Shown: piece by piece, positions 44,649 to 54,258 of the stretch | Numbering within the stretch: position 1 is the first letter of the stretch | Layout: every line of letters starts with the position of its first letter | NCBI RefSeq assembly: GCF_009696485.1 | Contig: NZ_VULY01000018.1 | Location: 248,001-312,000, forward strand | Direction: 5' to 3' | DNA length: 64,000 bases | From: Suipraeoptans intestinalis | Lineage (GTDB): Bacteria > Bacillota > Clostridia > Lachnospirales > Lachnospiraceae | The notes under the pieces: model-generated | The model's database searches: none | What the model saw: only the letters and a program-made list of their open reading frames with translations | What the model was told of the DNA's origin: nothing | Program-made: the position numbers and the translations under genes

Positions 44649-45425
44649 CTATACATTCAATATAAACTCATCCTGATTTTTATAGAACACATACAATCCC
44701 AACGCCAGCATAACCCCACATTCTACCATGGCGATCAGAATGGAACTAAGGCTGGGGATCGCATTGTACAGCATCACTCCCCGCAGCATCTGCAGGATGT
44801 TGGTGAGCGGATTCAGCATGACGATCGGATAAAGCCACTTTGGCAGGATGGAAAGCGGGTAGATCACCGGAGTCAGATACATCAGAGCTGTCACAAATAC
44901 CGAATATAGGTGCATGATATCTCTGAATTTTACCGTAATGGCTGAAATCATCAGTCCTACTCCCAATGAAAACACAATAATGAAGAACAAAGGAATGGGC
45001 GCTAAAAACACCGTATAGTGCAGATCCACCTTTGTCGCAAGCATCACACAGATCAATGCCGTAAAAGAAGAAAGCAGGTTAATGGTACTGGAACACACCC
45101 TGGAAATCACAAACAGATATTTCGGTACATAGATCTTTCGGATCAATGCTCCGTTGCTTAGGATCGCCGACATAGAATTGGTGGTGGATTCTGAATAAAA
45201 ATTGAATATCAATTGTCCGCTCAACAGGTATACCGGAAAGTACTCCACGTCAAATTTGAATAGATTGGAAAACACGACAGACAATACGATCATCATAAAC
45301 AAGGGATTCAACAGCGTCCATAGTACCCCCAGTACCGACCTCCGATATTTGATCTTAATATCCCTTGCGATCAGTTCCCACAGCAAGGGGCGAAATTTTT
45401 TGAAATTTTGTATATAAGCTGACAC
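44649..45425 (-). CDS. Polysaccharide ABC exporter permease (Wzm/TagG type)
   Basis: A 258-residue integral membrane protein with six hydrophobic segments. YIQNFKKFRPLLWELIARDIKIKYRRSVLGVLWTLLNPLFMMI is the typical TagG/Wzm start, and MYLTPVIYPLSILPKWLYPIVMLNPLTNILQMLRG the typical later part. Two starts are possible: GTG 45425 (GGAGG, 7 bases) or ATG 45551 (GGAGG, 9 bases). The family length and N-terminus favour 45425. If 45551 is used, 42 extra residues of no known family precede it. It forms the exporter with the ATPase at 43897. Confidence 0.92.
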   Translation of the reverse strand: MSAYIQNFKKFRPLLWELIARDIKIKYRRSVLGVLWTLLNPLFMMIVLSVVFSNLFKFDVEYFPVYLLSGQLIFNFYSESTTNSMSAILSNGALIRKIYVPKYLFVISRVCSSTINLLSSFTALICVMLATKVDLHYTVFLAPIPLFFIIVFSLGVGLMISAITVKFRDIMHLYSVFVTALMYLTPVIYPLSILPKWLYPIVMLNPLTNILQMLRGVMLYNAIPSLSSILIAMVECGVMLALGLYVFYKNQDEFILNV

Positions 45426-45578
45426 AGCCCTTCCTCCAACTTTTTTAATGTGTCTTTTAACAATCCCGTACAGTATACCATCTGTTTCCTGATTAGGCAA
45501 GCCGGGCAAATGGAACGATTCGCCTACCGGTTTCTTTTGCTGTCTCGTCATCCGGTACGGCCTCCGCGTGTGTCTTTT

Positions 45579-47801
45579 TTATTTGCCGCCTTCCCCTTTG
45601 CCAACGGGCAGAGAACTCTTCCTTTCGGCTCCATACAGGCACAGCACATCTGCCTCAATCCGCTCCCATGCCCGTGCCTCGGCCGTGCGACGGCCGTTCT
45701 GATACAATACAGACTGCAGAGCCTCGTCTGTTCGGATTCTTTCGATCAGCGCTTTTGCCTGCCCTAACTCTCCCGCTTCGTACAACATGCAGTTTACCCC
45801 ATCTTTTAGATACTCTGCATTCCCGCCATTGGGAACGGCCACCACATATCCGCCTGCCGCCATCATTTCTATGGGCGGATAGGAAAAACTTTCCAACAGG
45901 CTGGTCTTTAGCAAAATATCGCAGGCTTCATATATGGCAGGCACTTCATGGTAAGGTACCTTATGACAAAATCTGTCGATCCGATACCAGTCTTTCGGTC
46001 TCGCATTATAGGACATATACCAGACTTCATACATACTCTGATCCAACCCGTTCGTGATATGAAAGGCCTCGTCCACATTCTTATAGTCCACGGCACAATC
46101 CCCTTCCACCAGGATCCGTATTTTCCCTTTCATCTCCCGCCTGTGGCAGGTAAAGCGTTCAACCTCCAGACCATTCGGCGCATAAAAAGCCTCCTGTCCA
46201 TATTTTTCTTTCAGCCATGACTGGCACCATTTTGATATGGTCAAAAAGCGAACGGAACCTGCCGGACGATAGAACCGATTTGCCTCCAGGCGTAGCGGAT
46301 CTCCTTTTTTATAAAAATCTGTTTCAAAATTCTGGACGAGATAATACCGATGCAGGACTTTCGCATATTCTTCTGTTACCCCTACTGTCGTCCACATCGT
46401 TGCCACCATATGCTGAATTCTCGCCGAAATCTGTGTGTGCTCCAGACTGACTACCGGAAAGCTCCTTCCTTCAAACCGGCACCAGCCATTGTCTCCTTCC
46501 AAAACAAACAGCGTCACTTCCTTTCCTGCCTTTTGAAGCACAGCGGCATGTTTCAAAGCAACCTTGATCCCTCCGCTGATCTGCAGTCCCGGCAGAACAA
46601 ATACATAATTATCGTTTTCTTCATTTTTCAGGATCTCCGCCAGGTACCCTCCCCTGTTTATCGTCGTATGCTTTTCCACACAATAACGGTATGCCTGTTC
46701 TCCCATTGCTTTTCTGTACGACTCATCTGTTATCAACCTTTCCAGAGCGCTTTCCCATTCCTCTTTGCTGCTGCATAATATTCCTGTCTTCTCATTTTCT
46801 ATACAGTCATGGAACGCCCCAACATCGCTGGCAATGGTCGCCACCTTCACCAAGGCCGCTTCCACCCATTTATTTTCTGATTTTGCCCGATTAAATACCG
46901 TATCTTGCAAAGGAGCCAAATTCACATCCATCTGTCCCATAATAAAGGGAAGTTTTTTCCAGTCCATAAAGGGAAGCTTCCTTATTCTGCTTCGCAGCCC
47001 TTCCATCTGTTTAGGAAGATCCAGTTCTCCCGCCAGGTACAACTCTACCGCCGAATGACGTTTCATAATATCCAGGATCACCGGTCGGATCAGTTCAAAG
47101 TCTTCATTATGGGTAATGCTTCCGCTGAAATAGCCGATCTTCACTTTATCCCCGTCTTTTCTGCTATTTTCCAGAGCTTTTTGTGACAGTCTTACCATTT
47201 CCTCAGATGCAGCATTCCGATTGATATACACTCTGTCTGTATAGTCCTTCAGTTTTTCTGCCAGACAGTCCGTAGATACGATGGCAGCGTCGCAGTTTTT
47301 TAGCATTTTCTTCATCCGTCCTACATTCGCATCATAGGCCTCTTTCTCTTCCTGCTGCATTTCTCTGACATACGCTATAAGATCTGTGTATTTCGTATCC
47401 ACCACCAAATCGTCTATATCGTAGAAAACTTTCTTGTTCAGCTCTCTTGCCGTTCCTACGAATTTTCCCAGTGTTTCCGTATATGGGCATCTGAACACAA
47501 CAAACATCCTGTAATTTCGGATCTGCTCTGCTTCAAGATCCAGATAATACACCTCGTCCGTAGAATAATTGTACGCTTCCAGCTGTTCTCTTTGATGAGA
47601 TACTCTGTACCTTCGCGGATGCGGAAGCTCTTCTTTACAGCCGCTGATAAACAAAATATCCTTATAAACATTCTCCGGCCTTTTCTGTTTTATGATCCGT
47701 TTTTTCAGATATTTTTTCGTCCTGGAAGCACATCCTTTGACACCTTCCTTTTTTAAAGAGTGATATGCTTTTTGTAAAATCGTTCCATGTATTTTCTGCA
47801 T
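45579..47801 (-). CDS. Two-module glycosyltransferase
   Basis: A 740-residue protein with two GT-B (GT4-like) modules. Module 1 (about 45-395) contains VFYDIDDLVVD, YINRNAASEEMV, IGYFSGSITHNEDFELIRPVI and RAKSENKWVEAALVKVATIASDVGAF. Module 2 (about 398-720) begins NYVFVLPGLQISGGIKVALKHAAVLQKAGKEV and ends LLESFSYPPIEMMAAGGYVVAVPNGGNAEYL. Module 1 is clearly related to the C-terminal module of the 1138-residue enzyme at 49671. It is 27 bases before the ATG-45551 alternative of the permease. Substrates unknown. Confidence 0.85.
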   Translation of the reverse strand: MQKIHGTILQKAYHSLKKEGVKGCASRTKKYLKKRIIKQKRPENVYKDILFISGCKEELPHPRRYRVSHQREQLEAYNYSTDEVYYLDLEAEQIRNYRMFVVFRCPYTETLGKFVGTARELNKKVFYDIDDLVVDTKYTDLIAYVREMQQEEKEAYDANVGRMKKMLKNCDAAIVSTDCLAEKLKDYTDRVYINRNAASEEMVRLSQKALENSRKDGDKVKIGYFSGSITHNEDFELIRPVILDIMKRHSAVELYLAGELDLPKQMEGLRSRIRKLPFMDWKKLPFIMGQMDVNLAPLQDTVFNRAKSENKWVEAALVKVATIASDVGAFHDCIENEKTGILCSSKEEWESALERLITDESYRKAMGEQAYRYCVEKHTTINRGGYLAEILKNEENDNYVFVLPGLQISGGIKVALKHAAVLQKAGKEVTLFVLEGDNGWCRFEGRSFPVVSLEHTQISARIQHMVATMWTTVGVTEEYAKVLHRYYLVQNFETDFYKKGDPLRLEANRFYRPAGSVRFLTISKWCQSWLKEKYGQEAFYAPNGLEVERFTCHRREMKGKIRILVEGDCAVDYKNVDEAFHITNGLDQSMYEVWYMSYNARPKDWYRIDRFCHKVPYHEVPAIYEACDILLKTSLLESFSYPPIEMMAAGGYVVAVPNGGNAEYLKDGVNCMLYEAGELGQAKALIERIRTDEALQSVLYQNGRRTAEARAWERIEADVLCLYGAERKSSLPVGKGEGGK

Positions 47802-47811
47802 CTTCTTCCCC

Positions 47812-49533
47812 TTATAATTTGCCGAGTTGTTTTAAGAACGGATGGTAATACTCATCCTGCTTTGAAAGTTTCTCTTTCCAGATTTCTCCAAACTTTCCTT
47901 TTTGGCTCCAATGAGCGTACACCTGCTCTTTTCCTTCGTATTTCATCTGAGCGAAACAGGTCCATACATTCCAGTTGTTCTCTTCCCTTCCCCGCAGACA
48001 CAGGTCTATATCCCCGTAATCTCCTGTTTCCGGACGGTACCCTGAAAATTCCAACATTTTTCGTCTAGATAGCATCATGCATAAAGAGGAAAGAAAAGTC
48101 GTATTCTTCACATGCTTCAGATTTGCTTCGTATCCTTCTTCGTTTTGGAGCCGCCCGACGTTTAAGACATGTATTCCGCTTTCTTTTTCCCCGTCCAGTA
48201 CGCCTCCCGCAAAATAAATCCGTTGTTTTTTATGATTGATCTGCGGTCCCACCGCACATACATCCTGTCTTTGTGCAAACATAAGCAGTTCTTCTATCCA
48301 GTTATCCGTTTCCGGTATGCATCGGATGTTGCAATGGACAAAATACTCGCCCTTTGTCTGGGACGATACCCGGTTCAACCATTCATATCGGCCTTCTCTT
48401 GCTTTCTTTTCCACGCAAACAAACGAGACCATTTCAAAAAATTCTGTTATTTTTTCTATCGGATAGGGAACTGCGATCTCTAACGGTCTGTACTGTGTTT
48501 TTTTCAGGATTTTTTTTGTCTGATCTAAAAACAGCTGCTGTGATCCTTCCCCCCACAGGGCGATCATCACCAGCGGAGTTTCTTTTCTGACATAATCTAC
48601 TTTGTAGATCGTCTGATATGGCAGATTGGAAGAAACGCTACCCGGTTCTTCCTGTCTGAAAAGCTGGTCAGAAATGGCACGCTTTGCTGCATCTACTGCA
48701 TACTGCTTTACCGACAGATCCATTGATACAGATCCTCTGTGAACTCTCCAATAGTAAAGCAGCTTGGGAATGTGAGCGATCTTCTGCGCCTTCTCTGTGA
48801 GACGCAGTACCATGTCGTAATCCTGGCTTCCTTCACATTCCTGTCTGTATACCCGCTCCATTCCTTCTAAAAGTCTCTTCTGAAATACCACAAAATGGCA
48901 GATATAATTATGGGAACGCAGTTCATCTTTTCCGAACCCTGATTTGCACACAATATCTGTTGAATCGCCGATATTATCCCTGAATTTCAGCTCGTCTGTA
49001 TAGATAAAGTCGGCTCCTCTCTGAATCTTGACTACCACCTCATAAAGGGCCGACGGGTGCAGCAGATCGTCATGATCCAACAGTCCGATATACTCCCCTG
49101 TAGAATGTTCGATACACCGATTGGTGTTGCCTACGATCCCCAGATTTTGTTCCAGTTTTCTATACCGGACCCTTCCATCCTGCTCCGCATATTCTTTACA
49201 GATTTTCCCTACGTACTCATGCTCTTCATCACTTCCATCCGCCAGGCATAATTCCCAGTTTTTATAAGTCTGGTTTTTTACCGACACCAGAAGTTCTTCC
49301 AGAAACCTTTGCGGGGTATTATACAGCGGAGTAATGATGCTGATGCGTGGTGAATTCGAAAAGGCATCCTCCCGCTGCACCTTTAGCATCTCCTCTGAAC
49401 ATATATGATAGCTCCTTACCTTTTCTAAAAAGCTTTTTTCTCGGGCTTTCTTGCCGATATAATAAATAGCAGTCCGCATAACTCCCTGCTGACGGATCAG
49501 CAGTCTGACTCTGTCTAATTTTCTGCGCAACAT
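47812..49533 (-). CDS. Two-module GT2 glycosyltransferase
   Basis: A 573-residue protein. Residues 60-300 are an active-looking GT2 domain with ISIITPLYNTPQRFLEELL, GEYIGLLDHDDLLHPSALYEV (DDD metal site) and QDYDMVLRLTEKAQKIAHIPKLLYYWRVHRGSVS. Residues about 320-560 look like a second GT2 fold (FLSSLCMMLSRRKMLEFSGYRPETGDYGDIDLCLRGREE) with an altered N-terminal half. This resembles RgpF-like multi-domain enzymes of rhamnan synthesis. First gene after promoter B and its leader hairpin. Confidence 0.85.
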   Translation of the reverse strand: MLRRKLDRVRLLIRQQGVMRTAIYYIGKKAREKSFLEKVRSYHICSEEMLKVQREDAFSNSPRISIITPLYNTPQRFLEELLVSVKNQTYKNWELCLADGSDEEHEYVGKICKEYAEQDGRVRYRKLEQNLGIVGNTNRCIEHSTGEYIGLLDHDDLLHPSALYEVVVKIQRGADFIYTDELKFRDNIGDSTDIVCKSGFGKDELRSHNYICHFVVFQKRLLEGMERVYRQECEGSQDYDMVLRLTEKAQKIAHIPKLLYYWRVHRGSVSMDLSVKQYAVDAAKRAISDQLFRQEEPGSVSSNLPYQTIYKVDYVRKETPLVMIALWGEGSQQLFLDQTKKILKKTQYRPLEIAVPYPIEKITEFFEMVSFVCVEKKAREGRYEWLNRVSSQTKGEYFVHCNIRCIPETDNWIEELLMFAQRQDVCAVGPQINHKKQRIYFAGGVLDGEKESGIHVLNVGRLQNEEGYEANLKHVKNTTFLSSLCMMLSRRKMLEFSGYRPETGDYGDIDLCLRGREENNWNVWTCFAQMKYEGKEQVYAHWSQKGKFGEIWKEKLSKQDEYYHPFLKQLGKL

Positions 49534-49574
49534 ATCTCATCCCCATCCTTTTTATTTCCGTCCAGAAAGCAGAC

Positions 49575-49598
49575 CAGCAGCATCACACGATACTGCTG
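49575..49598 (-). promoter_or_regulatory. Leader hairpin B (shared with 40332-40355)
   Basis: On the minus strand CAGCAGTATC-GTGT-GATGCTGCTG forms a 10-base-pair hairpin with one T-G pair, starting about 28 bases after the -10 and about 42 bases before the GT2 ATG. Sequence around it matches leader A. No T-run follows. Confidence 0.75.
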
Positions 49599-49626
49599 TC
49601 TCTCCTTCGCACAATCTCCGTCTACC

Positions 49627-49655
49627 ATTGTATCATCAGAAAATATCCTGTGCAA
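49627..49655 (-). promoter_or_regulatory. Promoter B (GT2, GT, ABC export operon)
   Basis: On the minus strand TTGCAC (49650-49655), 17-base spacer, TACAAT (49627-49632). It lies between the giant GT stop (49671) and the GT2 gene. Confidence 0.78.
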
Positions 49656-49670
49656 TCCACATATTTCAGA

Positions 49671-52600
49671 CTAGTTTTTCTTTGTCAGCAGCTGCTCTAC
49701 GATTTCTTCCAGTGTTTTCGTCGTATAACGGCTCAATACTCTGGCATGGGCATTTTCCGCCAGTGTATCCCGCAGCTTTTCATCTTCTGTGAGCAGATCC
49801 AGTTTTTCCTGCCACTCTTCCAGGTTCCTGCAAAGATAACCTGTCTTTCCATCCTCTATTGCAGCCCCCAGTTCCAGATTGTAGGATGCAATCGTCGGAA
49901 CTTTGACCAGTGCCGCCTCCATCCACTTGTTTTCTGATTTGCAGGCATGGAAAAAAGTGTCTTCCAGCGGCATCAGGTTGATGTCTACCCTCCCTATCAA
50001 ATCGGGCAGCTTTTTCCAGGATACAAACGCAAAGGTCTCTATTCTGTCTCCAAATTTTTTAAACTCTTCCGGCAGTTCGATCTGACCTCCCACCATAAGA
50101 TGAACATTCTCGTTCTTTTCCATAGCAGACAAAATGACCTGCTTCACGCTTTCAAAATCTTCATTATGGGTTTTGGAACCACTGAAATATCCCAGGCGTA
50201 TTTTTCCGTCACGGCCGCCTTTTCTGTTGCTCAGAGAAATCGTTACCATTTCCATGCTGGCAACATTTCTGTTGATGACCACGGTTTTTCCCGGAAACGC
50301 TTCCTCTGTCGCCTGCTTTAACTGGTTCGTAGAAACAATATATCCGTCGCACAACGTCATTGTCCGGAAAATATCTCCGGAATATGTCTCAAATCCCACA
50401 TAATCGGATCCTTCCAGAAAGTGCAGATCTTTTATGGCAGAATAATCAAAAATATAATCATCCATATCATAGTAGACTTTCAGACCCCTTCGATGCGCTC
50501 TGTCTATCAGCTTCCCTATTTCTCCATATTTGGAACTGCGATACACAACGACACTTGTATACCCCTCCAGGTCCTGCCTGGAAATCTCCCTAATCCCGAT
50601 ACAGTCCGAAGCAATTCCCCTCCAGATCAGCTGTTCCCGCAAATGATCCACTCTGTATCTGGAGGAAAAGGTAACTTCCTCTACAACAAACAGTACTTTC
50701 TGCTTCCGGTCAGGCTTTTCTAAAACTTCTCTGATCAGCGGCTCTTCTTTGACAGATTTAAGAACTGCCTGCGGCGAGATCTCAGGAATGATCAGTCCCT
50801 TTTCGTATTTCTTGATCCGTTCGGCAGGCGCTCCGATATCAAAACTCATAACAGGCATTCCCATCTGCATGATTTCTTCTGTCGTGTAGGAAAAGGTCTC
50901 CGGCCAAATGGATGGGATCAGGAAAATATCGATATCATTTTCCAGAATCAGCCTTGGAATGCTGTCTCTGGTGTAAGGACCTGTTTCCCTATAAACCGGG
51001 CTTTTTATCTTTCTGGAACTGCTTCCAATCAGAATGATCCGAATGTCCAGTCTGTTTCTTTCTATGATTTCCGCCAGTTCCCTGATCAGAGTCCGCCCCT
51101 TGTGTTTGGTCAGTACCCCCAGCAGGCCGATATTTAATGTCTTGCTGATTTTATGCTGCTTTTCCACTTTGGGGATGTAGGAGATCTGATGGGGACGCAC
51201 TGCTATATTCTCCAGCCTTCCAAACGCCTTTTCTACGATCTGTCTGGAATCTTCGGAAAATACCGTCACTTCCTCACATGCTTTCAAAAAAGCTTTCCAT
51301 TCTTTTCTCCAGCGGAACATCGTTCCATATTCCAGTGCCTGCAAAGATTCCGTATTTTTCAGACAGTTTTCACAGCGCTCCAACTCCGGGATCCTACAGT
51401 ATTTTCCCGTATCATCCAGCAAGTTGATGGTTGGACATACAGAAAAGAAATCGTGCATCAACATTGTTATTCCTACATCATTCTGTTTCGAAAACTTTTT
51501 GATCTCCTCCAGAAAATCGTACAGCTCCGGATATGTAACTAATTCGTTGATCCAGATTTTCCTCACTGCAAGGTATTTCATGATACGAAATAGATCTTCT
51601 CTTGTTTTTACACGCAGTTCCACCTTATGTCCCTGACAGTCGTATCGTATCTTATAGGCTTCTTTCAAAAAATCAAATCTGACTGTGACAAATGCATTTC
51701 CTGCTTCCGCCGATTCCCTTCTTTTCCCTTCCAGGTAACTGGTGGCTCCGCCTCCCAGACTGTGATCAAATGCCAGGATCGTCCTGCCGCAAGCTTCATG
51801 ACGCAACAGCAGATTCAGCTTGATAAACTCTCTGACTTCCCTGTTCGGATCCAGACTGCAGAATCTGGAAACATCCTTGTTGTAGTACGGGTGTTTTTTT
51901 AATAAGATCTCCCCGTTTCTTTTCAGATATCGTTTTTTATCCTCACTGAGAAAGCTTCCTCCATGATTGTGAAATACAAACAGATTCTCTACCTGAACAT
52001 TCTTGTAGCCTTGTTCTATCGCTCTTTGACACCAGTCGTTTTCTTCTCCATATCCTTTCCCAAAACTTTCTGCATCAAATCCTCCCACAGACTGCAGTGC
52101 ATGCCGGCTCATCCCCATACAAAATCCCACTCCTGTAGGCATTTCCGTGTACTTTGGAGGAATCTTTATAAATTCCTCATCAATTTCCTCCACACTCCGG
52201 CCTAAAAACAGCGGGTTATCCTGTCCGAATTCCGGAAAACTACAGATCGTACCACAAGTAGTATATGGAGTGGCAGACGCCACCTTCTCGTCCTGGAGAA
52301 TAGGCAGCATCAGCCTTTCCAGCCACAGGTTCGGAAGCTCTACATCCGTATTGACCAGAGCCACATGGTTCTCACATAGCGAAAGCCCTCTGTTTACCGT
52401 TTGAACAAATCCAAGATTTTCCTCATTCTGCAAAAAAACCACATGTTCTTTCTCTTTCGCGTAGGCAGCCAGAAATTCTGCTACTCTGCTGTCCGGACTT
52501 TTGTCATCAATCAAAATCAACCGGTATGTCATCCCGGTCAATGGGATCGTTTTTAAAAGCTTATCCAAAAATCGGTATCCATTATATACCGGAACGATAA

Positions 52601-53087
52601 TATCTACCTTCTCCGACTGGAATTTTTCTGGAAACTGAAACTGGTAGCTTTGCTGCTGATCCAACAGATCTGCTATATTGATCGCTTCATCTGTCTTGTC
52701 TATCTCTGTTACCCGTCCCGGCATTCCTTCTCTCCGTTTTGATCCGCTCTTCAGCGTTCCCAGATATACTTTATACTGCTTTTCTCCTTTCGCATATGTG
52801 ATCCACACCTGATATGCTTCAATATCCTCCACAAATGCCTGTGCATAGAATCCACATTTTTTGGCATTGTCCATACGGAATTCCTGATAGACATCTGTAC
52901 GCTTCAGTCGATAATGTCCGTCTATCCGATGCTCTGTCTTTCCATCTCTTACGATCAGACCTACCTGCTTTAATTCCTGTTGCGGAGAAAAGATCCACCC
53001 CTTTACTGTCAGCACATCATTTTCATGCTCCAGCACATCTATTGCCGCCTTGATATGGAACAGTTTTTTTTGTATCCTCAATAACAT
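49671..53087 (-). CDS. Giant three-module glycosyltransferase (GT2 + GT4 + GT4-like)
   Basis: A 1138-residue enzyme. Residues 1-110 are a beta-rich domain. About 155-400 is GT2: VDIIVPVYNGYRFLDKLL, LVNTDVELPNLWLERLM, GYGEENDWCQRAIEQGYKNVQVENLFVFHNHG. About 430-780 is GT4-like: LGVLTKHKGRTLIRELAEII, DIFLIPSIWPETFSYTTEEIMQMGMPVMSFDIGAPAER. About 790-1130 is a further GT-B module with VVVYRSSKYGEIGKLI, YDMDDYIFDYSA, GYFSGSKTHNEDFESVKQVI and ACKSENKWMEAALVKVPTIASYN, closely related to module 1 of the enzyme at 45579. AAGGAG is 9 bases before ATG. It ends the transcription unit from 57913. Confidence 0.87.
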   Translation of the reverse strand: MLLRIQKKLFHIKAAIDVLEHENDVLTVKGWIFSPQQELKQVGLIVRDGKTEHRIDGHYRLKRTDVYQEFRMDNAKKCGFYAQAFVEDIEAYQVWITYAKGEKQYKVYLGTLKSGSKRREGMPGRVTEIDKTDEAINIADLLDQQQSYQFQFPEKFQSEKVDIIVPVYNGYRFLDKLLKTIPLTGMTYRLILIDDKSPDSRVAEFLAAYAKEKEHVVFLQNEENLGFVQTVNRGLSLCENHVALVNTDVELPNLWLERLMLPILQDEKVASATPYTTCGTICSFPEFGQDNPLFLGRSVEEIDEEFIKIPPKYTEMPTGVGFCMGMSRHALQSVGGFDAESFGKGYGEENDWCQRAIEQGYKNVQVENLFVFHNHGGSFLSEDKKRYLKRNGEILLKKHPYYNKDVSRFCSLDPNREVREFIKLNLLLRHEACGRTILAFDHSLGGGATSYLEGKRRESAEAGNAFVTVRFDFLKEAYKIRYDCQGHKVELRVKTREDLFRIMKYLAVRKIWINELVTYPELYDFLEEIKKFSKQNDVGITMLMHDFFSVCPTINLLDDTGKYCRIPELERCENCLKNTESLQALEYGTMFRWRKEWKAFLKACEEVTVFSEDSRQIVEKAFGRLENIAVRPHQISYIPKVEKQHKISKTLNIGLLGVLTKHKGRTLIRELAEIIERNRLDIRIILIGSSSRKIKSPVYRETGPYTRDSIPRLILENDIDIFLIPSIWPETFSYTTEEIMQMGMPVMSFDIGAPAERIKKYEKGLIIPEISPQAVLKSVKEEPLIREVLEKPDRKQKVLFVVEEVTFSSRYRVDHLREQLIWRGIASDCIGIREISRQDLEGYTSVVVYRSSKYGEIGKLIDRAHRRGLKVYYDMDDYIFDYSAIKDLHFLEGSDYVGFETYSGDIFRTMTLCDGYIVSTNQLKQATEEAFPGKTVVINRNVASMEMVTISLSNRKGGRDGKIRLGYFSGSKTHNEDFESVKQVILSAMEKNENVHLMVGGQIELPEEFKKFGDRIETFAFVSWKKLPDLIGRVDINLMPLEDTFFHACKSENKWMEAALVKVPTIASYNLELGAAIEDGKTGYLCRNLEEWQEKLDLLTEDEKLRDTLAENAHARVLSRYTTKTLEEIVEQLLTKKN

Positions 53088-53102
53088 TTGCTCTTTCTCC
53101 TT

Positions 53103-54194
53103 TTACCTCTTCGTCTTTAACTTAAAATAATCCGGGGCTTCCAGAGTAATCGTTGCCAGATATCCCACCAGAATGCAGATCACACTCAGGATGATCGCTG
53201 TAAGAAGGAAACTCTCCTGTGCGATCCGAATAGTCCAGGAACTGTTTTGCAGCAAATTCGCCGCCACTACAAAGTGCCACAGATAAATGCCATATTGATA
53301 ACGGGAAACAAATAAAATCCCCTTCATAGCAATATTCCGACCGGGAAGTTCCAGCCTGCTGACGGTCCAGACTGTCAGCCCCAAAAACACTGCCAATCCT
53401 GTATTCCAGATGTATCCCATTGCCGTATCTGAATACCGAAAAGCTGCCTGAGGCATCACGCACCAGATGACAGTCAGTCCACACGCCACTGCTCCCACTG
53501 CCAGATCCCAGCCTGTTTTTTCTTGCCTGCGCATACTATAGTCTGCCAGGAACATCCCTACGATAAAGTTATCCAATGCGGTAAACAACTGTCGCCCATA
53601 TATGAAATAGTATGACGGTTCTACCTGCTGTACTCTTGGAAATATCACATGAAACACAAGTATCTTGCATGCAATGGTAACTAAGACGGAAACAGCAAGC
53701 GCAGTGACCGGACTCCTTTTCACCCATTTGTACAACAAAATGGAAACAAAGTAAAACTGGAAGATAACCCCCATCGTCCACAATACCGTACTGATAGATC
53801 CGCATGTAGACGGAAAGAAATTATGGATCAAAAGCGCATGTGTCACAATATGGAAGATCCCCTGCCTGCTCACCATCGCTCCTTGTGTCCCTATAAATAT
53901 AATGATCAAAAGAGAAAGATAATAGTGCGGCAATACCCGCGCAAACCGTTTTTTCAAAAAGGTGCCCACTGAAAACACATTGTCTTTCTTTCTTCTGTCC
54001 AAAGACAGGTAAATCCCATATCCGCTTATGATGAAAAACAGAGTAACTCCCACTTCTCCGCCCATGGAAATAAGTCTGTGTATCAACGGATATGCCTCAT
54101 ACCTGTTACCGCCTACCAGTACATAAAAATGATAGACCAATACTGCCATAACAGCAAACGCCCTTGTTACATCAATCCCAATACTTCGCTTCAT
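53103..54194 (-). CDS. Acyltransferase 3 family membrane protein
   Basis: A 363-residue integral membrane protein of the OafA/acyltransferase-3 family. GIDVTRAFAVMAVLVYHFYVLVGG has the first catalytic-type histidine, GEVGVTLFFIISGYGIYLSL and LKKRFARVLPHYYLSLL are typical, and about ten membrane helices follow. It probably O-acetylates the polysaccharide. It is 15 bases before the giant GT and follows DUF2142. Confidence 0.9.
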   Translation of the reverse strand: MKRSIGIDVTRAFAVMAVLVYHFYVLVGGNRYEAYPLIHRLISMGGEVGVTLFFIISGYGIYLSLDRRKKDNVFSVGTFLKKRFARVLPHYYLSLLIIIFIGTQGAMVSRQGIFHIVTHALLIHNFFPSTCGSISTVLWTMGVIFQFYFVSILLYKWVKRSPVTALAVSVLVTIACKILVFHVIFPRVQQVEPSYYFIYGRQLFTALDNFIVGMFLADYSMRRQEKTGWDLAVGAVACGLTVIWCVMPQAAFRYSDTAMGYIWNTGLAVFLGLTVWTVSRLELPGRNIAMKGILFVSRYQYGIYLWHFVVAANLLQNSSWTIRIAQESFLLTAIILSVICILVGYLATITLEAPDYFKLKTKR

Positions 54195-54258
54195 ATGATT
54201 CCATCCCCTTGCTATAAAGTAGTATTTTTATCTTTCTCTCGAAAACCAGATCTTCCGC

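Noticed and set aside
40332-49598. The two CAGCAGTATC palindromes as ends of an invertible segment
   Set aside because: Each is a self-contained hairpin of 24 bases, with no recombinase gene in the window; shared leader function is simpler. Long-read strain comparison could reopen this.
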